Shown here piece after piece: positions 35,230 through 46,699 of a stretch of 64,000 nucleotides of DNA. The DNA lies in contig CM024758.1 of NCBI GenBank assembly GCA_014218235.1, positions 71,372,206-71,436,205 of the forward strand, written 5' to 3'. The notes beneath the pieces are model-generated. The model saw only the letters and a list, made by a program, of their open reading frames with translations. It made no database searches and was not told the DNA's origin. Positions within the stretch are counted from its first letter, which is position 1; each line of letters opens with the position of its first letter. Position numbers and translations under genes: made by a program. Source of the stretch: Colocasia esculenta. Its lineage: Eukaryota > Streptophyta > Magnoliopsida > Alismatales > Araceae.

Positions 35230-35408
35230 TGTAGACACGCGAATTTGGCTCCGCCGCGGGCAAATTTCATACTACGCCATAATGCCACAAATGGCCTTCA
35301 TTTTGCCTTGAAAGAGTGTTTTCCCCATCATTCTAGATCACCCCCATTTTTCCCCGGTGCTTCCACTCCATTTTTTGGAACCCCTCGGGTATTATAAGCT
35401 TAAATTCC

Positions 35409-36003
35409 TTATCGCGACGGGTATAGCAGCCGCCTCTCTATAAACACGTCCAGCATCCTGGACGTGATTAAGGATCCTTATCGCGACGGCCTTTAGGGGC
35501 GCAACCTTATCGCGGCCTATATGTCGGCCGTGACTCAATTTGTAGTCGTGTCCTGCCGCCCGGACGCGATTCAGTGTGGCCCAGAAAGTCGTCGCGCCGA
35601 GGCCCGTAATTATGAGAAAAGCCTGAATCGCGTCCTTGTCGGAAGACGCAATTTAAAAGGTCAAATCCTAAAAGCTTCCAGCAGACAAGCGCATTTATAA
35701 GCTGATTGCCTCGGAAATTGCCTCTAGGGTAATCGCGTCGGCCATGGCCATCGCGTTTCAAGTCGCGGCAGACCTGGCAGACGCGATTCCATTCCTTATT
35801 GCGGTGCCCTGACAGGACACGATTCAGAGACATTGACGGCAATCAGGCGCCTGTCTCATCAAATTGACCTTCTAAAATGCGGCCTGCCACCCAGACGTAT
35901 TTAAATCCTTGTCGCGGCACCCAAGCCCGATGCGATTCAAGTCGCGGCCTGCCACCCAGACACGATTCAACTCCTAATCTCGGCTTCCTATTTGGACGCA
36001 ATT
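35409..36003. repeat. CGCG dyads in U3 of element D
   Basis: About ten dyads. One is a perfect 9-bp inverted repeat with 4-nt loop (CACGTCCAG 35445-35453, CTGGACGTG 35458-35466). Others are GTCGCGGC followed by GACGCGATT across 10-15 variable bases. The counterpart in the 3' LTR is 57729-58325. Confidence 0.82.
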
Positions 36004-36018
36004 CAAGAATCTGTTGCC

Positions 36019-36025
36019 TATAAAT
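36019..36025 (+). promoter_or_regulatory. TATA box of element D, 5' LTR
   Basis: TATAAAT, conserved at 58339-58345 in the 3' LTR, directly after the dyad cluster. Confidence 0.65.
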
Positions 36026-36847
36026 TGGACCTGAGGATCATTTGTTCAGGGGGGGTTCCACGAAGCGGTGAAGCCCTACCGGATCCTCACCTCGACTCTG
36101 AGCCATTCCTCGCCGATCCATTCTTCTTCCTCGGAGTCCGGCGCCATCGTCTCCTTCCATCCACACGCGAGGCGGGAGCGTCTTCCTCCTCTCCTTCCTC
36201 CGTCCAACCGGCAATGGCCCGTCACGCCACACCAACGTTTGGGGAAGCACCCCCTCCCCTCTCTTCCTTATTTGGATTTCTACTCCCTCCAGGCCCCACG
36301 TGGTTCTTTACGTTTTCAACACCTCCGGGCCCCACGTGGCCCTTCTTTAATCCATTTTTACACACATGCATGCATACACACACATGCCTACTTTAGGGGT
36401 TTAAAACCACCATCCGGTGAGTCCTCCCCATTTTACTCATTTTATTTATTTATTTGGGATTCGGTACTACACGCCCTATTTTGCTAATCCCCATTCTTAT
36501 TTGTATTTTTTGCAAGGGTAATCAAATGAGGAAACGCCCTCTGCCGCGGCCGGCCGTGTTCGTAGAGGAAGATAGGACCCACATCATCCCCCGCGCAATC
36601 TCCCCGCTAAAAGGTACACTCGCGATCACTCCTTCCATTCTGCACCCCTCGCCGTGCGTCTCCATTTGGCACCCTTGCGTGCCTGGCGATCACGTTTCTT
36701 TTTCTTTATTTTACGCTTTTCACACTCCATATCCACACACCACACATTCGACACACATTTTGCAAACCATATTTTTATTTTTATCACCACCCTCTTTGTG
36801 GACTGTTCTTCGTCCCCCCTAAAAAGGGAACGGAAAACACATCTACA

Positions 36848-36868
36848 AATTTAGTGATCACAGTGGGA
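36848..36868 (+). other. Probable primer-binding site of element D
   Basis: TTTAGTGATCACAGTGGGAC just inside the LTR, resembling the site in element T. tRNA not identified. Confidence 0.5.
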
Positions 36869-37044
36869 CTTTTTTTGCGTTTTCCATTTGATTACGCTCC
36901 TCCCTCCGTGCCCCACGTGGCACTCTTTTTTTATATTTATTTTATACTCCGCAAAAGCATGTCGTGTGTTTAGTTTTGTTTTTTGTCTTTGTTTTATATA
37001 CATATCTTGATGTTTCCTTTTTTTTTTGTGTTCTCGGGTGAGCT

Positions 37045-37510
37045 TCTGGAATCGCGTCCAACATAGAGGACGCGATCCAGTCTTCATATTGTGTCCGGAA
37101 AACCAGCCGCATTTCGTCTCCTTGTTGCATTGGCCAAGGTCGATGCATTTTGTTGTCGCGGCAGCACTATTCGGCACGACTCTGTATGTTTTAATTTTTC
37201 ATTTCATGTACATCTTCTCTACTTTCCTACTTTTTACTACTTTTAGTTTCTTCCCTGGTGCCTGTCTAGAATCGCGGCCATGGCAGAGGACACGTTCATA
37301 ATACGTCCCAAGCACCAGACACGTGTCATTTTGTTGTCGCGGCATTCAAGGCCAACACGTTCTTATCACGGCGGCAGCCGCCGACGCGTTTCTGCCAGCA
37401 GTCCGACCACAGGGACCGGACGCATCGCTGCAGCCCTCTGAGGCTCTCAGTTCCGCGTCCTGGTAACTGGACGCGATCTTTATGTCACGGCGGCTGTCCC
37501 GGCCGCGATT
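37045..37510. repeat. CGCG dyads in leader of element D
   Basis: Includes ATCGCGTCC (37051-37059) with GGACGCGAT (37068-37076), a perfect 9-bp inverted repeat across 8 bases, and CGCGTCC (37454) with GGACGCG (37469). Confidence 0.82.
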
Positions 37511-37668
37511 CACAGTGCTGATAGAAACGTACCCCTTCTGCCATTTTTGTTATAATTGCTGTATACAGGGCATTTTGCATCGGTCGGGGGACCTCCTTCC
37601 CTCATATCCTAGGCTCCACACACCCTTCCGGTGAAGGCAAGCTCTCCCTTAGGCATTCCATCCCTTTG

Positions 37669-37748
37669 GACTAGCAAACCTTCTCCTGGAACGCCATAAG
37701 TCTTCGTACCTCATGGATTCCCTCACGACGGACCGAGCTGGTTGTACC
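37669..37748 (+). repeat. Shared leader module, copy in element D
   Basis: Sense strand GGACTAGCAAACCTTCTCC ... CATGGATTCCCTCA ... GAGCTGGTTGTACC. CCAAGCCATTTAAT downstream near 37865 is also shared with element C. Confidence 0.7.
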
Positions 37749-37985
37749 CCTCCGTTGACCCGGGTTTAGATATCCATCGCATGGTGATGAGTGATTCTAG
37801 TTGTACCCCCGAAGCATACATACTCTGCCCAACTAGGATCTCATCTGGAGTGACAATAATTTTCCAAGCCATTTAATTAATTGTGCAACTCCTAAAAACA
37901 AGCGCTAAGCATTCTGACTTGTTTGAATCACATTGTTTGACCTAATCTTTATTCAACTTGTTTGTTGCTTGCCTGTTTCATAAAA

Positions 37986-38839
37986 ATGGACCAATATTAT
38001 CATGACAATTTTTATTATGAGGACTATGAGAATAATGTTAGATCCCCATCTTTTCAATCTCAAGTCCGTCCATCTCACCACCGTGAGGGATAACCTTCCA
38101 CCTCCTATGGTTATGTGTGCACGCCGCGTACTGGCCTATCTGATGTCCCTTCACACCTCACTCCAATCAGAACCCGGCGAGAGCCTCCCCCCCACCAAGA
38201 TCCAACAGTCCAGACTGTCCTGCATGCCCTCGATCAACTCACCCCTTAACAATTAAATTTGATCCAATCCTTAGTTGAGGGTGTGACTCCTTCTCCCTCT
38301 CCTTCTCCCAGGAACCCACCTTTATATATTCCGGCGACTTCACCACATACCCCTATATATCCTCCCTCACCTCGGCCCCCTGGCCATTTGCACTCCCGTG
38401 CTCCGATCCATACGGACCAACCCTTGGGAAGGCCTACTAATTCAAGGCCACCCCCATGTACTCCCTCACATGCCCAGCGGCAATCCACTCCACTCCAAAA
38501 TGCTCTTCTCCAGAAATTGAACAATCTGGAGGAACAAATAAATAAGCTTTCAAATTCCAAGGGTGACCCTGTCGCCGCCATGCCGACTCTCCCTCAAATT
38601 TATATTCATCCTTCGGAGATGCCAATGTACCGAATGTACAATGGCATGAGTAACCCCTACCTTCACATCAAAGAATTCCTTTTTGAGTCTTCTCGTTGGC
38701 AGCAAGACCCCACGACTCTGGCATATTTATTTAGAAAATCTCTTGACGGCCCTGCACTCGAATGGTTCTACTCTCTTGAGCCAAGTGAGGCAGGAGACTT
38801 CCGCTCCTTACATAAAAAATTCCTTTAAAGGTACATAGA
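37986..38839 (+). pseudogene. gag: Element D gag, first part
   Basis: Starts MDQYYHDNFYYEDYENN. Stops lie near 38088 and 38250. A Pro-rich segment leads into the capsid with IKEFLFESSRW and LAYLFRKSLDGPALEWFYSL, nearly the same as in element T. A TAA at 38826 precedes the interruption by LTR F. After removing F and one copy of its target duplication the frame continues at 43973 without a shift. Confidence 0.9.
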
Positions 38840-40033
38840 CCGCGTGTAATGGACCACGCCGTTCAAACTCGTTAACACCATAACAAGCTTGACACGACTC
38901 CGTCTGTCACGCCCCAACGCGGAATATCGGAGCGCGAAGGCAGTTGCAAGAAAAGGTATAGAGCGTATACTAGACATCAAACCATTGCACACTGAATAAT
39001 ACTAAAGCAAATCTTTCTCATTAATAATTTTCCAAATGTCTAGTTACAACCACTAATATCAGAGCCATTCTAAAGGGCCCAATTACATTGCAACAGAAGG
39101 AAATAACTAACTACAACTCTAAGATAACATAATAACTCAAGGGTACTCCTGGCTTCACTCTTGGTCATTCCCTCCCTCGTGAGTGTATGTGTCATCCTCG
39201 GTCTCACCTGAGAACACAACATCAAATAACGTAGGGTGAGCGATAACGCCCAGTAGGACTTAAATCTCAGGCTCAAGCAGGCTTTAAATAATTAACACAT
39301 TTAATGGCAGAGTGTCTAAAGAGAGCAGGTACAAGAGAGTCAAAATATAGCAAGAGATAGCACACATGTAACGGGATAGCACAATAGCACGAGATCAAGT
39401 ATAGTTTCCAAAATAACACAAGTATCGAATATAGCACGAATAGCAGGATGGCCATAGCATAACTAGCACAAGTATAGTAATAGCACGACGAGTATAGCAC
39501 TTGTTTGTCATTCTAGACATCGAGAGAGTATAGCACGTTTGTGTTTTGATTGTCATATAGATAGTCGAGATAGATAGCACTTGAGTGTAATGCCAAACAC
39601 TCTGATCATTTAACTCCCATGGGCACTAGCACTTTCGGGCGCACATCCCAGGACCAGATCGGACCCTTTATATATTGCCAAGCATTGGTTATATTGTTTA
39701 TCTTTAGACAATCAGTCAATGGCAAATATAGAGTACCAAGAAATAGATAAGAGCACTAGATGAATAGATGAGATAGTGGAGTGAACGTGAGTAGGTGAGC
39801 GAGTAGAGTATAGATGAGAGCTAGTGGACATTGCACGTAATACGTCGAGTAATCAGGCGATAGTAACAGTTGCACAACACGCGCACTTGGTGTTGGCAGT
39901 CAGGTGGAACTCACGACCCTACCACTGGCCTTGTTATGCACAGATTCAGAGGTCCGACGTGATTTAAGACGAGAGTGAATCTCTAATAGCCGTTTGGATC
40001 ATATAGATCCCTAAAGGGTATCATAGGTATTAG

Positions 40034-40113
40034 GGTACAACCGGCTCGTCGACCATGTGAGAATCCATGATCAGAGGAGACTTACGGAGGCCTTGTGCAA
40101 GAGTTCACTAGTC
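40034..40113 (-). repeat. Shared leader module, copy in E
   Basis: GGTACAACCGGCTCGTCGACC, then GAATCCATGATCAGAGGAGA and TTACGGAGGCCTTG, close to the copies of element B. Confidence 0.75.
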
Positions 40114-40540
40114 CGGAAAAAGGAATATCCGACGGAGAGTTCACCACAAGCCAAGTAAAGTGTGTATTTAAAACATGTGCTCGACGTTCTAGAGGAATTC
40201 TAGAACAGTGGAGCGTCGATATCGGTATATAAAAAACGCGAGAAACGAATACAAGTCCTTTAAAATAGGGCAATCAATATACTTTATTGCAATAAATTAC
40301 CAGATACATTATGAGATATTTTCTACAAGATTTCAGCCATAAATGGATGGTTCAAGTGTGTGCGAGTGCAAGAGAATCATAGATAGAAATAAGTCGTGAA
40401 CGTGTATTTTAAATCATTCAATATAGCACCATTTTTAAGTAGGGTTTTTACTGAGGGTATAACCGTAAGAAGGCGTAAGGATTATTTAGAAAGTGACAAA
40501 ATATTTTTCATGGGTTTTTATCAAAAAAAACTGAGAAGGC

Positions 40541-40756
40541 GACATAGGTCAATGAGCATTGCGACAGGGGCCAGGCAGAACGCGACAGGGTCCTGTACGG
40601 GTTGCGACATGGCTGTATGTTCAAGCGGCCAGAACGCGACGTAGGTACTGTCGCATTCAAAAAGCGACAAGGAAGGCGTCGTGATGGCTTGAGAAAGTGA
40701 CAAGTGGATGGTCGCAATCAGACCCAGAAGGTGACATATCGGCCTGTCGCAATCTG
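40541..40756. repeat. CGCG dyads in E
   Basis: Repeated GCGACATAGG, GCGACAGGGG, ACGCGACAGG, TGCGACATGG, ACGCGACGTAGG and GTCGCATTC steps of about 20 bp; many are decayed to TGCGAC or GTGACA. Confidence 0.72.
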
Positions 40757-43023
40757 GTTGTCTGCACCTGGCTCTGACAGGATTCAGACTAGGCTTTGGA
40801 TTGCGGGCCAACTTGAAATCGAATGATACAGGGTGCTTTGAAAAATCATAACTAATTGTATAGTGAACGAAAAATCATGAAACCAGTTGCAAATTAAACT
40901 AGACATGTAATGGTACTTCCAATAAATAGGGATTCGAGAGAGAACATGGTTTGAGCATGAACAACAACGAGTAACACAGAACATGACATAGAGAGCAAGA
41001 CTGATTTAATTCTAGCAACATGCTCAATGAAATTAGGCTTTTTAGGGGCAAATGATCCCTAACAACCTAAAGTATCTACAGTAAAACGTTCGTAGCATGG
41101 GGTCAAGTATTCATAGAGATTTGAATTAAATATGACACCTCGGGTTATCATGTTTGTAGTTCTTCAAAAATTAAGAACAAAAGATAGGATGGATGGAAAA
41201 ATATGAAACTTGGGGTTTCGTTCAAGGGGGTAGGAAGAACCTACAGAAAAAGTTTCATGGTTTATACTTGTGAGAATGCTTACCTTTGACTCGATTGTCT
41301 TCTAGGGCTAGAACTTGAAGAACAAGGGAAGAAGCTTCAAGTTCTTCTTCTCTCCACGAAATCCTCTCCTCCTTAGCCTCTTCTCCACGTCCAGCAACTC
41401 TTGGCAATGAGCTAGGGTTGCCCAAGAGAGTTTAAGAGGTGTATTTATGCAAGTATGTATTTCTATTCCTACTATTACTCTAATTCCCCTTTAATTATAA
41501 AATTTCCTTATTTCCTCCTTCCTTCCTTGCTTTCCAAACTCTATTTAGACTTGGAAAAGATCCAAATTCGTGCTAACCCATATGGGGTAGGTTTAGGAAT
41601 CCAATTCCAACTCTAACTTCCTATTTAATGCATTAAATACCATTTTTCTATTTAGGTAATAATTTAGTTATGAATTTAGGGTATTTTCCTATTATTCTCC
41701 CTTTGTAAATTCATCTTTTTGACCCAATAAATACTAGAAGATCCATTAAGCAAAGCCCATTACTCTTTTCCATCTAATGGGTTTAATGCTCTAATTAAAT
41801 ATCCATTTAGCTAGGTTTTAAATTCTTTATTTAAAATTTTAATTTTCGTAAAATTCAGGTTGCTACATCGTCTCTCGCGATCAGGCCGAAGCCTCGCAAG
41901 GGATATCAAACACATATATTCGTGGAAATACAAAAGAACCACATTAAGCATACAAAAGTTGCATAGCTTATACATGTCCATAAGAAAAGTACATTCCAAG
42001 TTCCTTATATAATCAACATAACATAAACATAGCCCGAGATAAACCCCCAAGGCCCCAAAAGAAAGAACTTTACTCTACTGGTGGTGATGGCCTGGCTCTG
42101 CTATGAAGCTGGTCAGAGCTACTAGAGGGACATGAAGCCTCCTGCTCGCCCTCACCTGGAAGAAAAAGGGGTGAGCATCACAAGTCATTGGCTCAGTAGG
42201 GTAGCTCCCCCAAGCCGAGAAACACAATTAATAATAAAGCTGTAAAAGTATGTAATCATTTAAACATGGTACTACAGAGCGGGTAAATAAATAAACGGCA
42301 ACACACGTCAAGTGCACAAGCTAAAGGAAGGGTACGCCGAACACGAGTCTCGAGAACTGGTTCGCGACACTAGCCACAGACCCGAACAAGCCACACAAGT
42401 ACACCTCTCAGTCTCGTAGCCACGGAAGAAAGGTCCAGCTGCCGCTCCACCTCAACAAACAAGGACTATGGAGACAAACTACACCACACCTACAAGCAAC
42501 ACTGCAGTAGGACTAAGCCTGACACCTTTAGGGGCTCCGGCCGAGAACCCTAAAGTGAGGCACTGGAACAGGACTAGCTGAGGACCAGTACGTCTACTGG
42601 TGTCCGTCCCTCAACCAAGAGCATGCTACAAATGACTATACACTCAAACACAAGCCATTGTCCCCTGTTGTATTTCCCCTTAGCCAGACGTACTACTCAA
42701 GCACAAGAGGAGGGTGTCCAGGAAGACGACACAAACCTCGACGGTACTCTCGTACCGAGACAAGCCCTAAGCACCCGGTGCTAGGGTAACCGACTAGAGA
42801 GGTAACTATGGAAGGCGTAACACCTAACCTGCTATGCACGTAAAACCACGTAAACCTCTTCGTATCAATCATTACACGAGTCCATACCACCCATACAGAC
42901 CCTACATTGCCTTGGTAACACAGCCCAAGCAATGTGGAACACAAACTGGACAGATTGGCCATAGCTCACCAGAGCTCGGGTCGCCCCTTTCATAAATGCA
43001 TCCAAACCAGAAGCCGCTTTTAC

Positions 43024-43790
43024 CTTTCAGGTCGCGTCGGACATATAGGACGCTACCTTCCTCTAAATCGCGTCGGGTGTAGGCGATGTGTTAATAAATG
43101 CGTCTCCTGCACTGGACGCCTTTCGAGGTTCGGAATCACACTCAACAAAGCCATCAGGAATTCAAACCACACCATCCCATATCATATAAAACAGGAATTA
43201 AACATGTAAATAGGATTCCTTCACATGCTCACTAACATGCAACCCCATCTCTACATTTAGATGCTTCATTCAAGCATCACACAACCCAATCCATATGTAA
43301 ATAGGGTATAAACCAAGGTAGAGTTCCCCTACTAGTGCAAGAAGCACAATTTCGACACCACCTCGAGATTCCCCGCGCTCCCACGCTCGTCCACGTGCCG
43401 AAACCTCGCCAAACGGACTCCGATTGCTCCAAGAATGCCCAGCAAACCCTTCACAGCCACTGCAACTCCTTCCCCAGCTGAGCAGTGCAACTGCACTTTT
43501 CAGTCAGGGGAAGACACACTTAACTGCTCTGAACCGAATCACGTAGCGTTTATCGGACGCGATAAGAATCGCATCCTCCACGGCCGACGCAACTAAACTT
43601 CCGTCACCGTGCATGCGCCACGCGGCGCGCATGCAGCGATAGCCACGTAATGGCGGTTCAATATCACGTCCTGCATGGTGACCGCAATTAACATTTGTAA
43701 TCGTGTCCCACATACAGACCGTGATAAGAAACAAGATTGCGTCTGGCAAACCGGATGCGATAAGCCCCTGAGAATCACGTCCTCTATTTG
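43024..43790. repeat. Degenerate CGCG dyads in F
   Basis: GTCGCGTCGGAC/GGACGCTACC, TCGGACGCGATAAGAATCGCATCC and similar pairs; fewer perfect arms than in D or T. Confidence 0.65.
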
Positions 43791-43972
43791 CACCGCGATC
43801 TTAATGAGTCCGACAGAGCCCAAATTTGGCTGGGTTGCCCAGCACCCCTGCCTACAACTTGACCCAAATAAGCTGTAAAAACACATATAGACCTCCATGG
43901 TGTAACTATGGCCACATAATGGCCTCGAAACCCGATAAACCACGATCTGAACCTTCCGGTCATTACATCGCG

Positions 43973-44888
43973 TCAGCCCTTATCTCTCTGTCACGGATCT
44001 AGCATCCGAGAAGATGTGGGCCAACGAGGAATTTGTACAGTTTGCTGACCGTTGGAGGTTAATGGCCACGCGCTTGCACTATGAGCTCTCGGAGTCAGAG
44101 CAAGTTAAAATAATCATTTCAAACTCTACTCGGAGGTTCATGCACATCCTGTCCATGAACCAAATTGATACGATGGAAGAGCTCTACAAGCAGGGACATT
44201 ACATCCAGATGCATCTAATGGACTCCGCGATCATAGATCTTTCTGATCAAGTTAATCTGAGACAGAATGGATTAGTGGATGCCATCCACCATCGACCTCA
44301 CCACTACACAACACCCACTACATATACACCCCACAGACTCCCATTTACCACAACATGCCTCCACCCAGACGTCCACTGATTCATCCTCCTCGGACTCAAC
44401 AACCTCCAACTGGGCCCTACGACGCCCCTATTTTTAAAGAAGAAGCTCCTGTGCCCTATGTTGAACTTGCTCTGGCACCCATGCTAGCCCCCATACCTCC
44501 TCACAACAACCACTACCTCCACAACAGCCTCCACTTCCCTCACAACCTGTTGCTCGAGCTGAAGTTGCTAGCGCCCAACCCATCTGCGAGACCACTTGGT
44601 GCTACAATGATGAACCTTCCGAGGTCATGTTCGTGCGCCATTTACCTACACCTCCGACACTACCATCCACCATCATCAAACCCTCCATCATTAAACCAAC
44701 CATTACACCCACCATTAAGTCAATCATTACACCTCCCACACCGCCAACACCATTGGCAACCCAACCCGAGCAACCCCTTGCTATCATACCAATTACGCCT
44801 CCACCAGCCATACACCCACCGTATCCATCCCCATCCAACGGAGCGGGTGCAAACAAATAAGGAGCCACGAGCGTCAGCAGAAGAATGA
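43973..44888 (+). pseudogene. gag: Element D gag, second part
   Basis: Continues the capsid: DLASEKMWANEEFVQFADRW, LSESEQVKIIISNSTRRF and IDTMEELYKQGHYI, matching the corresponding part of element T. A frameshift near 44370 leads to a Pro/His-rich stretch to 44888. No clear zinc finger is found. Confidence 0.85.
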
Positions 44889-45017
44889 ATCCTCGGGACT
44901 GGGCATGCTCCTCAAAATTCGAAATTACATTCCTCGCATGCTGGTCATTATTTCCATACTGGGCACATTCACTGAGCGGGAGTCCTCTCCAAACATGGCC
45001 ATCAATGGGCCTTCTAA

Positions 45018-45252
45018 ATCTATGCCAATCATACCGTTGCCAACCGGGTTTATTTTAAAATACTCATAGGAAATCAAACCCTCCAAGCTCTCATGACCCC
45101 TCACATCATTATTGTGAATCTTTCCACTCCAGTGAAGGGGTCAGCTTCTCAGATTGTGCTCACGCACTCCAACGCCAAATCATTGGCACAATTTACTGTC
45201 CAAGGGGTCATGCCCCCTTCTATATCAAACAGCTTACAATCTTTGGGCACGG
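45018..45252 (+). pseudogene. Element D protease-like frame, first part
   Basis: An open frame begins after a stop at 45015 and is cut by element G; when G is removed it stays open to 55147 (about 314 codons). The stretch KILIGNQTLQALMTPHIIIV followed by NLSTPV can be aligned with the protease of element T, but the DTG active site is absent. This may be a dead protease domain or an unrelated frame. Confidence 0.4.
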
Positions 45253-45505
45253 TGTTGGGTTCATATGTGTGATGTTTGTGATTACATGTTTTTGATGATG
45301 AACAAGATAAATTGATGTTGTGTGATGATTGTAACATGAGGACATTGGCAAGTCAAGCAACATATCAAACCATGCTTAAATTTGATCATCTACATATTCA
45401 TTATATCTCACTAACAATGTTCTTTGATGTAGGTGTGATTGTATGCAAAACAAGTGTTAAAATCAGGAGCAAAAGCTCAAGAAAAAGTCATTAAGCAAGT
45501 ACCTA

Positions 45506-45783
45506 TCGACAGCCCTACAAGTACCTGTCGACAGCCAAGCACAGGGAAGACATACAAGTCACTGGAAATTCAAGTAATGGAATAGCTGTCGACAGATGCA
45601 AGTTGCCTGTCAACAGATTGAACCAGTTCTGAAAGCTATAAGCACTGTTGAAGTGTGTCTGTCGACAGATGCAAGTCGCCTGTCGACAGCTACAAACAGG
45701 AAAGTCTTCTCCCGGAAGTTCAGAGTTCTGGAAATTGAGAAACTGTCAGGATCTATCGACAGATGAACGGTGGTGCTGTCGAT
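45506..45783. repeat. GTCGAC palindrome pairs in 5' LTR of G
   Basis: Pairs start at 45506/45528, 45588/45609, 45661/45682 and 45755/45778, that is 21-23 bp apart; consensus CTGTCGACAG, with ATCGAC or GTCAAC as decayed forms. The 3' LTR repeats this at 53328-53590. Confidence 0.88.
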
Positions 45784-45872
45784 AGACGTAGAGAATCTTC
45801 AAATCCGAGAATTAGTTATGTTCCGTATTTTGGTGTTTCCTTTTACCACGTCTCTCCTAACTTGGACACCCG

Positions 45873-45880
45873 TATATATA
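45873..45880 (+). promoter_or_regulatory. TATA box of element G
   Basis: TATATATA directly downstream of the palindrome pairs; conserved at about 53673 in the 3' LTR. Confidence 0.6.
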
Positions 45881-46626
45881 GAACATAAAGAGGTATTTTC
45901 GCAGCAAGAGGAAATCATACCAAACCCTAATCAAAAACCAAGAGAGAGAGCTTCTCCCTATTGCTCTGCTTCAACCCTCCGTCCAAGGAAAGAAAGAACC
46001 ATCTTCCGAACGGAGTTAAAGCTAGTTTGTCCATTCTTCAAGGCTTCTCCATCAACTGATACCTATCAAGATGGAGCTTCAAGTTCATCTGGACGATCAT
46101 CTTGAAGAGTTCCATCTTAGGATTTGATTCTACAACTCTGAATTCTTCTCTGCTTCTACTTTTTCATACTCTGTGTGTGTGGCAGTAGGTCAAGTGTCTC
46201 TTATGCTTGATCTACATGTGTGGTGTTGTTCTAATCGTGCGTTTGCATCAGACAACGTGGTGTGTGTGTGTTGTAGTGATCGAACTTGCTAATAAGCAGT
46301 CTTTCTGTGTGTGTGTGTGGACGCTGGACGTAGGATACACAAGTTGTGTACTCCGAACCACCTTAAATCTTCATGTCCTGTGGTTTGCACGTTTTCACGA
46401 TAGATGATTGGTAGGCACGTTGATTCTACACATGCTAGATAGGTATTTCATGTTCTTATTCACAACAAGCACACACTTTGCAATTCGAATTCAAATTAAA
46501 TTTCTTTGAGATTTCGATAAGTCTGTGTTTCCATCGAAAAGAAGGCAAAAGTGTTTCTAGTTTGCAGTAATCTATTCAACCCCCCTTCTAGATTACCATA
46601 TTGGATAATTTCGTGCATCTTTCAAT

Positions 46627-46642
46627 TGGTATCAGAGCGAGG
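46627..46642 (+). other. Primer-binding site of element G (tRNA-Met)
   Basis: TGGTATCAGAGCGAGG two bases after the LTR. Confidence 0.92.
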
Positions 46643-46699
46643 TTTCTCTGATTTATTACTTTTAAAGCTTGATCTTACGATCAGGAGATTCTCGATCTT

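Larger units (their letters stand above)
35230..36847 (+). repeat. 5' LTR of element D
   Basis: TGTAGACACGCGAATTTGGC to ACACATCTACA. The U3 part is packed with CGCG dyads up to the TATA box at 36019-36025. G-box motifs (CACGTGG) occur at 36297 and 36332, downstream of the TATA. Confidence 0.93.
36869..37985 (+). other. 5' leader of element D
   Basis: No coding frame. Contains a second set of CGCG dyads (37045-37510) and the shared leader module (37669-37748), 238 bp before the gag start. Confidence 0.75.
38905..41867 (-). mobile_element. Solo LTR E inside F
   Basis: Plus strand TGTCACGCCCCAACGCGG to AGGTTGCTACA, 2963 bp. Target duplication CCGTC/TCGTC. Same LTR family as 59515-62097. Orientation follows the LTRs of elements B and C (minus-strand start TGTAGCAACC). 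Contains the shared module (40034-40113) and CGCG dyads (40541-40756). Confidence 0.82.
38845..43967. mobile_element. Solo LTR F, itself split by E
   Basis: Termini TGTAATGG and GGTCATTACA, a 7-bp perfect inverted end. Target duplication CCGCG/TCGCG (38840-38844, 43968-43972). Its own sequence is 38845-38904 plus 41868-43967, about 2.16 kb, and it has no coding frame. It carries degenerate CGCG dyads (43024-43790). Lineage is not clear. Confidence 0.8.
45253..46624 (+). repeat. 5' LTR of element G
   Basis: TGTTGGGTTCATATGTG to GTGCATCTTTCA. Contains GTCGAC pairs (45506-45783) about 90 bp upstream of a TATATATA at 45873-45880. Confidence 0.93.
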
